Positions 20,701 through 21,404 of a DNA stretch of 21,404 nt are shown piece after piece (position 1 is the stretch's first letter; each line of letters opens with the position of its first letter). The notes under the pieces were generated by a model. It did not search any database and was not told where the DNA came from. It saw nothing but the letters and a program-made list of their open reading frames with translations. The translations under genes and the position numbers were made by a program. This DNA is from a virus, in the IMG/VR virus record IMGVR_UViG_3300045911_000010, positions 1 through 21,404 of that record; one strand, given 5' to 3'.

Positions 20701-21404
20701 CAAACGAGAACGCTCCTAGACTTGCGTCTAAGGCGCTATCCCGAGAAGGTGTAGTTGGAACTCAGTTTCGTGATGGGTTTAGTCGTAATAAAAACAAAAA
20801 TATTACATACAACTTCGTTATCTACGACCCCAAAGATATGAAGATTATTAACAAGTTCTCTAAGCGTAGTGCTAAGATGATTGGAGGAATTAATTTTGAG
20901 AAGCTTCGAGCATCTTCTAGTATCAAGAAAACTCTTAGGGAAGCTGCTGAGCAAATAGATACTAGTGGTCGTGGGACTACTCACAGAGAAATTGTGGACG
21001 CCGCTAGAGCGGCTGATCTTCTCCCGGAAGAGTTCTTAAAGCTGAAGCCGGGTATTGATGCAGTAGACATTACTGGTGGACGCATGATCTTGCTTGATCT
21101 TGCAGGCAAGGTAAACGAACTTTCTTGGGCCATCAGAAACAACGAAGCCACTACGGACCAAGAGCTTGAGTTCTTGGAACATGTTGTTATGCTAAACGAG
21201 GTTATGGCCCATTTGTCAAAGACTGCAAGCACTATTGGACGTACTCTGAATGCTCTTGGAATTACTCTTGGAAAGGCCCGTAGAGGAGGCTTTGACCTTA
21301 GATATGCTCTGAAAGACGTGAATTTGGGCGGGATTAGAACGCCCGAAGATATTAGGCGTCTGGCAGAGCTGATCGGAAAAACAGAAGGTAATCCTCAACA
21401 GATT
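17772..21404 (+). CDS. Giant polyvalent virion protein: metallopeptidase-like and ADP-ribosyltransferase-like domains (partial)
   Basis: An open frame of 1211 codons from ATG 17772 to the right edge, with no stop found, so the protein is longer. A short motif repeats at the N-terminus (VDNQGIEYE at 8-16, VDSQGIEYE at 50-58). Residues ~178-210 are Gly/Ala-rich and hydrophobic, followed by an amphipathic EEAATEAAQEG region; together these could insert in a membrane. HEALGHYG (H460, E461, H465) with a later VEEVLA (E526/E527) resembles the zincin metallopeptidases of large phage proteins. HGSP (602-605), GTGEGAQAF (627-635) with Y640, WDGP (872-875) and GTQFRDGFSR (996-1005) match the ART-PolyVal ADP-ribosyltransferase pattern. 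Residues ~1044 onward are helical. At the P22 gp16 position, it should enter the host with the DNA and may modify host proteins. Confidence 0.85.
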   Translation, partial: MANNKVFVDNQGIEYEAVEDSAPLRVTIRPLAMPPNNTETKGTTKAGILVDSQGIEYEPIDFAPPVRLPDAPDDASGDAPDAPGFLGTIKDYINLADTGVYNTLKTFTDAVGGAGNVASEFLEERAKYEEDSLSPYRRQLMQLQQQLLNQAEGQGLGAEVGAAWKAFKTAPGTMLAQGVGSVLPFVGATIAGGIPAAVAAGAVSGAGAVKGTIYDAVRETSIAAGVPEEKAEQLARESQAYFGGNTDQIAIGAGIGALASRLGVEKSVAGAIGRTAASRGVTKSAAKGFVEEAATEAAQEGQEKLAGNIALKRAGYDNDIFRGTASAATLGALTGGPLGGTLGAVEGRVGTVTAGGDQAAAQARKKVASTIELAGPANGKYYTAEEAATEINKIVGRWTNPPEIEVVDTVDDIADPDIREEVQQEAGPTDVLGFYGRDGKVRIIAGNITNPADLKGVLFHEALGHYGLAQQFRNGLNALLRSIYRTSLEIQQLARDWVNQQTRDWSTEEREAALRDLDANPELAVEEVLASLSEGGPVVATMLDKIKNYIKSMARKAGMKNVDYSVREVQTILAQAHARVISGKAAASPSSSGVTRFLNTWHGSPVDEFRNVDHDNPYGKFDDAFIGTGEGAQAFSWGHYVAMRRRTAEEKYRFGLLSLKGKEPKTIIGPNNITLEEWAEQNAPNYYYLIVNTVNDFGIGKKGVIDAINYLETPEHRSRKQGKPPRLTPYDQEKREAANILKQILPLVVDMPPPNPLTEEEIKLVAKMFRYTPGEVSRMRMHVLREELSKQADFHQMKARDFKKEAVDYDNPRLFRWAKQEKREELKIRALLKKYENVKPPGSTFEVEIPDPKYDPETGKIINPDGALYLNWDGPVAPEVLDAFKRLGINPAKVFFLGPSLAGQELYTHLVQKMYTPISYERYLLEESFRDTYNNPSRYYNDKGELVDPDGIPGPTPPVSLLKELKRLSKLAFKEIPNENAPRLASKALSREGVVGTQFRDGFSRNKNKNITYNFVIYDPKDMKIINKFSKRSAKMIGGINFEKLRASSSIKKTLREAAEQIDTSGRGTTHREIVDAARAADLLPEEFLKLKPGIDAVDITGGRMILLDLAGKVNELSWAIRNNEATTDQELEFLEHVVMLNEVMAHLSKTASTIGRTLNALGITLGKARRGGFDLRYALKDVNLGGIRTPEDIRRLAELIGKTEGNPQQI

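Overview
The window is the left part of the structural (late) region of a tailed dsDNA bacteriophage with a P22-like podovirus plan. No integrase, cellular gene, tRNA, rRNA or CRISPR array is visible. From 1286 to the right edge every supported gene lies on the + strand. The order is small basic proteins, terminase small and large subunits, P22-type portal, scaffold, P22-type coat protein, a small decoration-like protein, a beta-helix spike, a gp4-like tail accessory factor, a gp10-like hub protein, a fibre-like protein, a gp14-like protein, and three internal/ejection proteins. The last of these runs off the right edge. The host cannot be fixed from sequence. A consensus sigma-70 promoter and the P22-like virion suggest a Gram-negative host. 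The TIM-barrel virion protein and the beta-helix spike resemble, from memory, proteins of alphaproteobacterial (sphingomonad-type) phages.

Layout: 1-640 is GC-rich, CTAG-rich and structured, and carries one likely minus-strand gene (284-592). 593-1285 is a control region. It holds an 18-G homopolymer, four related 17-bp palindromic sites, a minus-strand promoter (TTGACA-18-TATATT) whose -10 box lies in one of those sites, an orphan terminator-like hairpin, and a + strand promoter (TTGACA-17-TATAAT with extended -10) whose -35 box sits inside an 8-bp inverted repeat. This looks like the junction between leftward and rightward transcription. Downstream, genes are packed with stop/start overlaps or gaps of a few bases. 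The exceptions are before the scaffold gene and after the coat gene, where a hairpin terminator probably sets the excess of coat over downstream products.

Most unusual points. (1) The gp10-like hub protein appears split. Its N-terminal part is the gene at 11455-12711. Its C-terminal part appears fused behind a roughly 570-residue GTA/tail-type TIM-barrel protein at 12711-15047. The two genes overlap by one base. (2) A GC-rich beta-helix spike gene is inserted cleanly between the decoration and gp4-like genes, away from the usual tailspike position. (3) The last gene encodes a polyvalent-type virion protein of at least 1211 residues with a metallopeptidase-like HExxGH motif and an ADP-ribosyltransferase-like domain, in the place of P22 gp16. 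(4) The 640-1285 control region has two distinct operator-like repeat families.

Function by analogy with P22: terminase packages DNA through the portal into a coat shell built on the scaffold. The gp4-like and gp10-like proteins close the portal and build the tail hub. The spike, the TIM-barrel protein and the fibre-like protein meet the host surface. The last three proteins would travel inside the head and be ejected with the DNA, the last carrying candidate enzymes into the host cell. Functional statements rest on remembered family features; no database search was possible.
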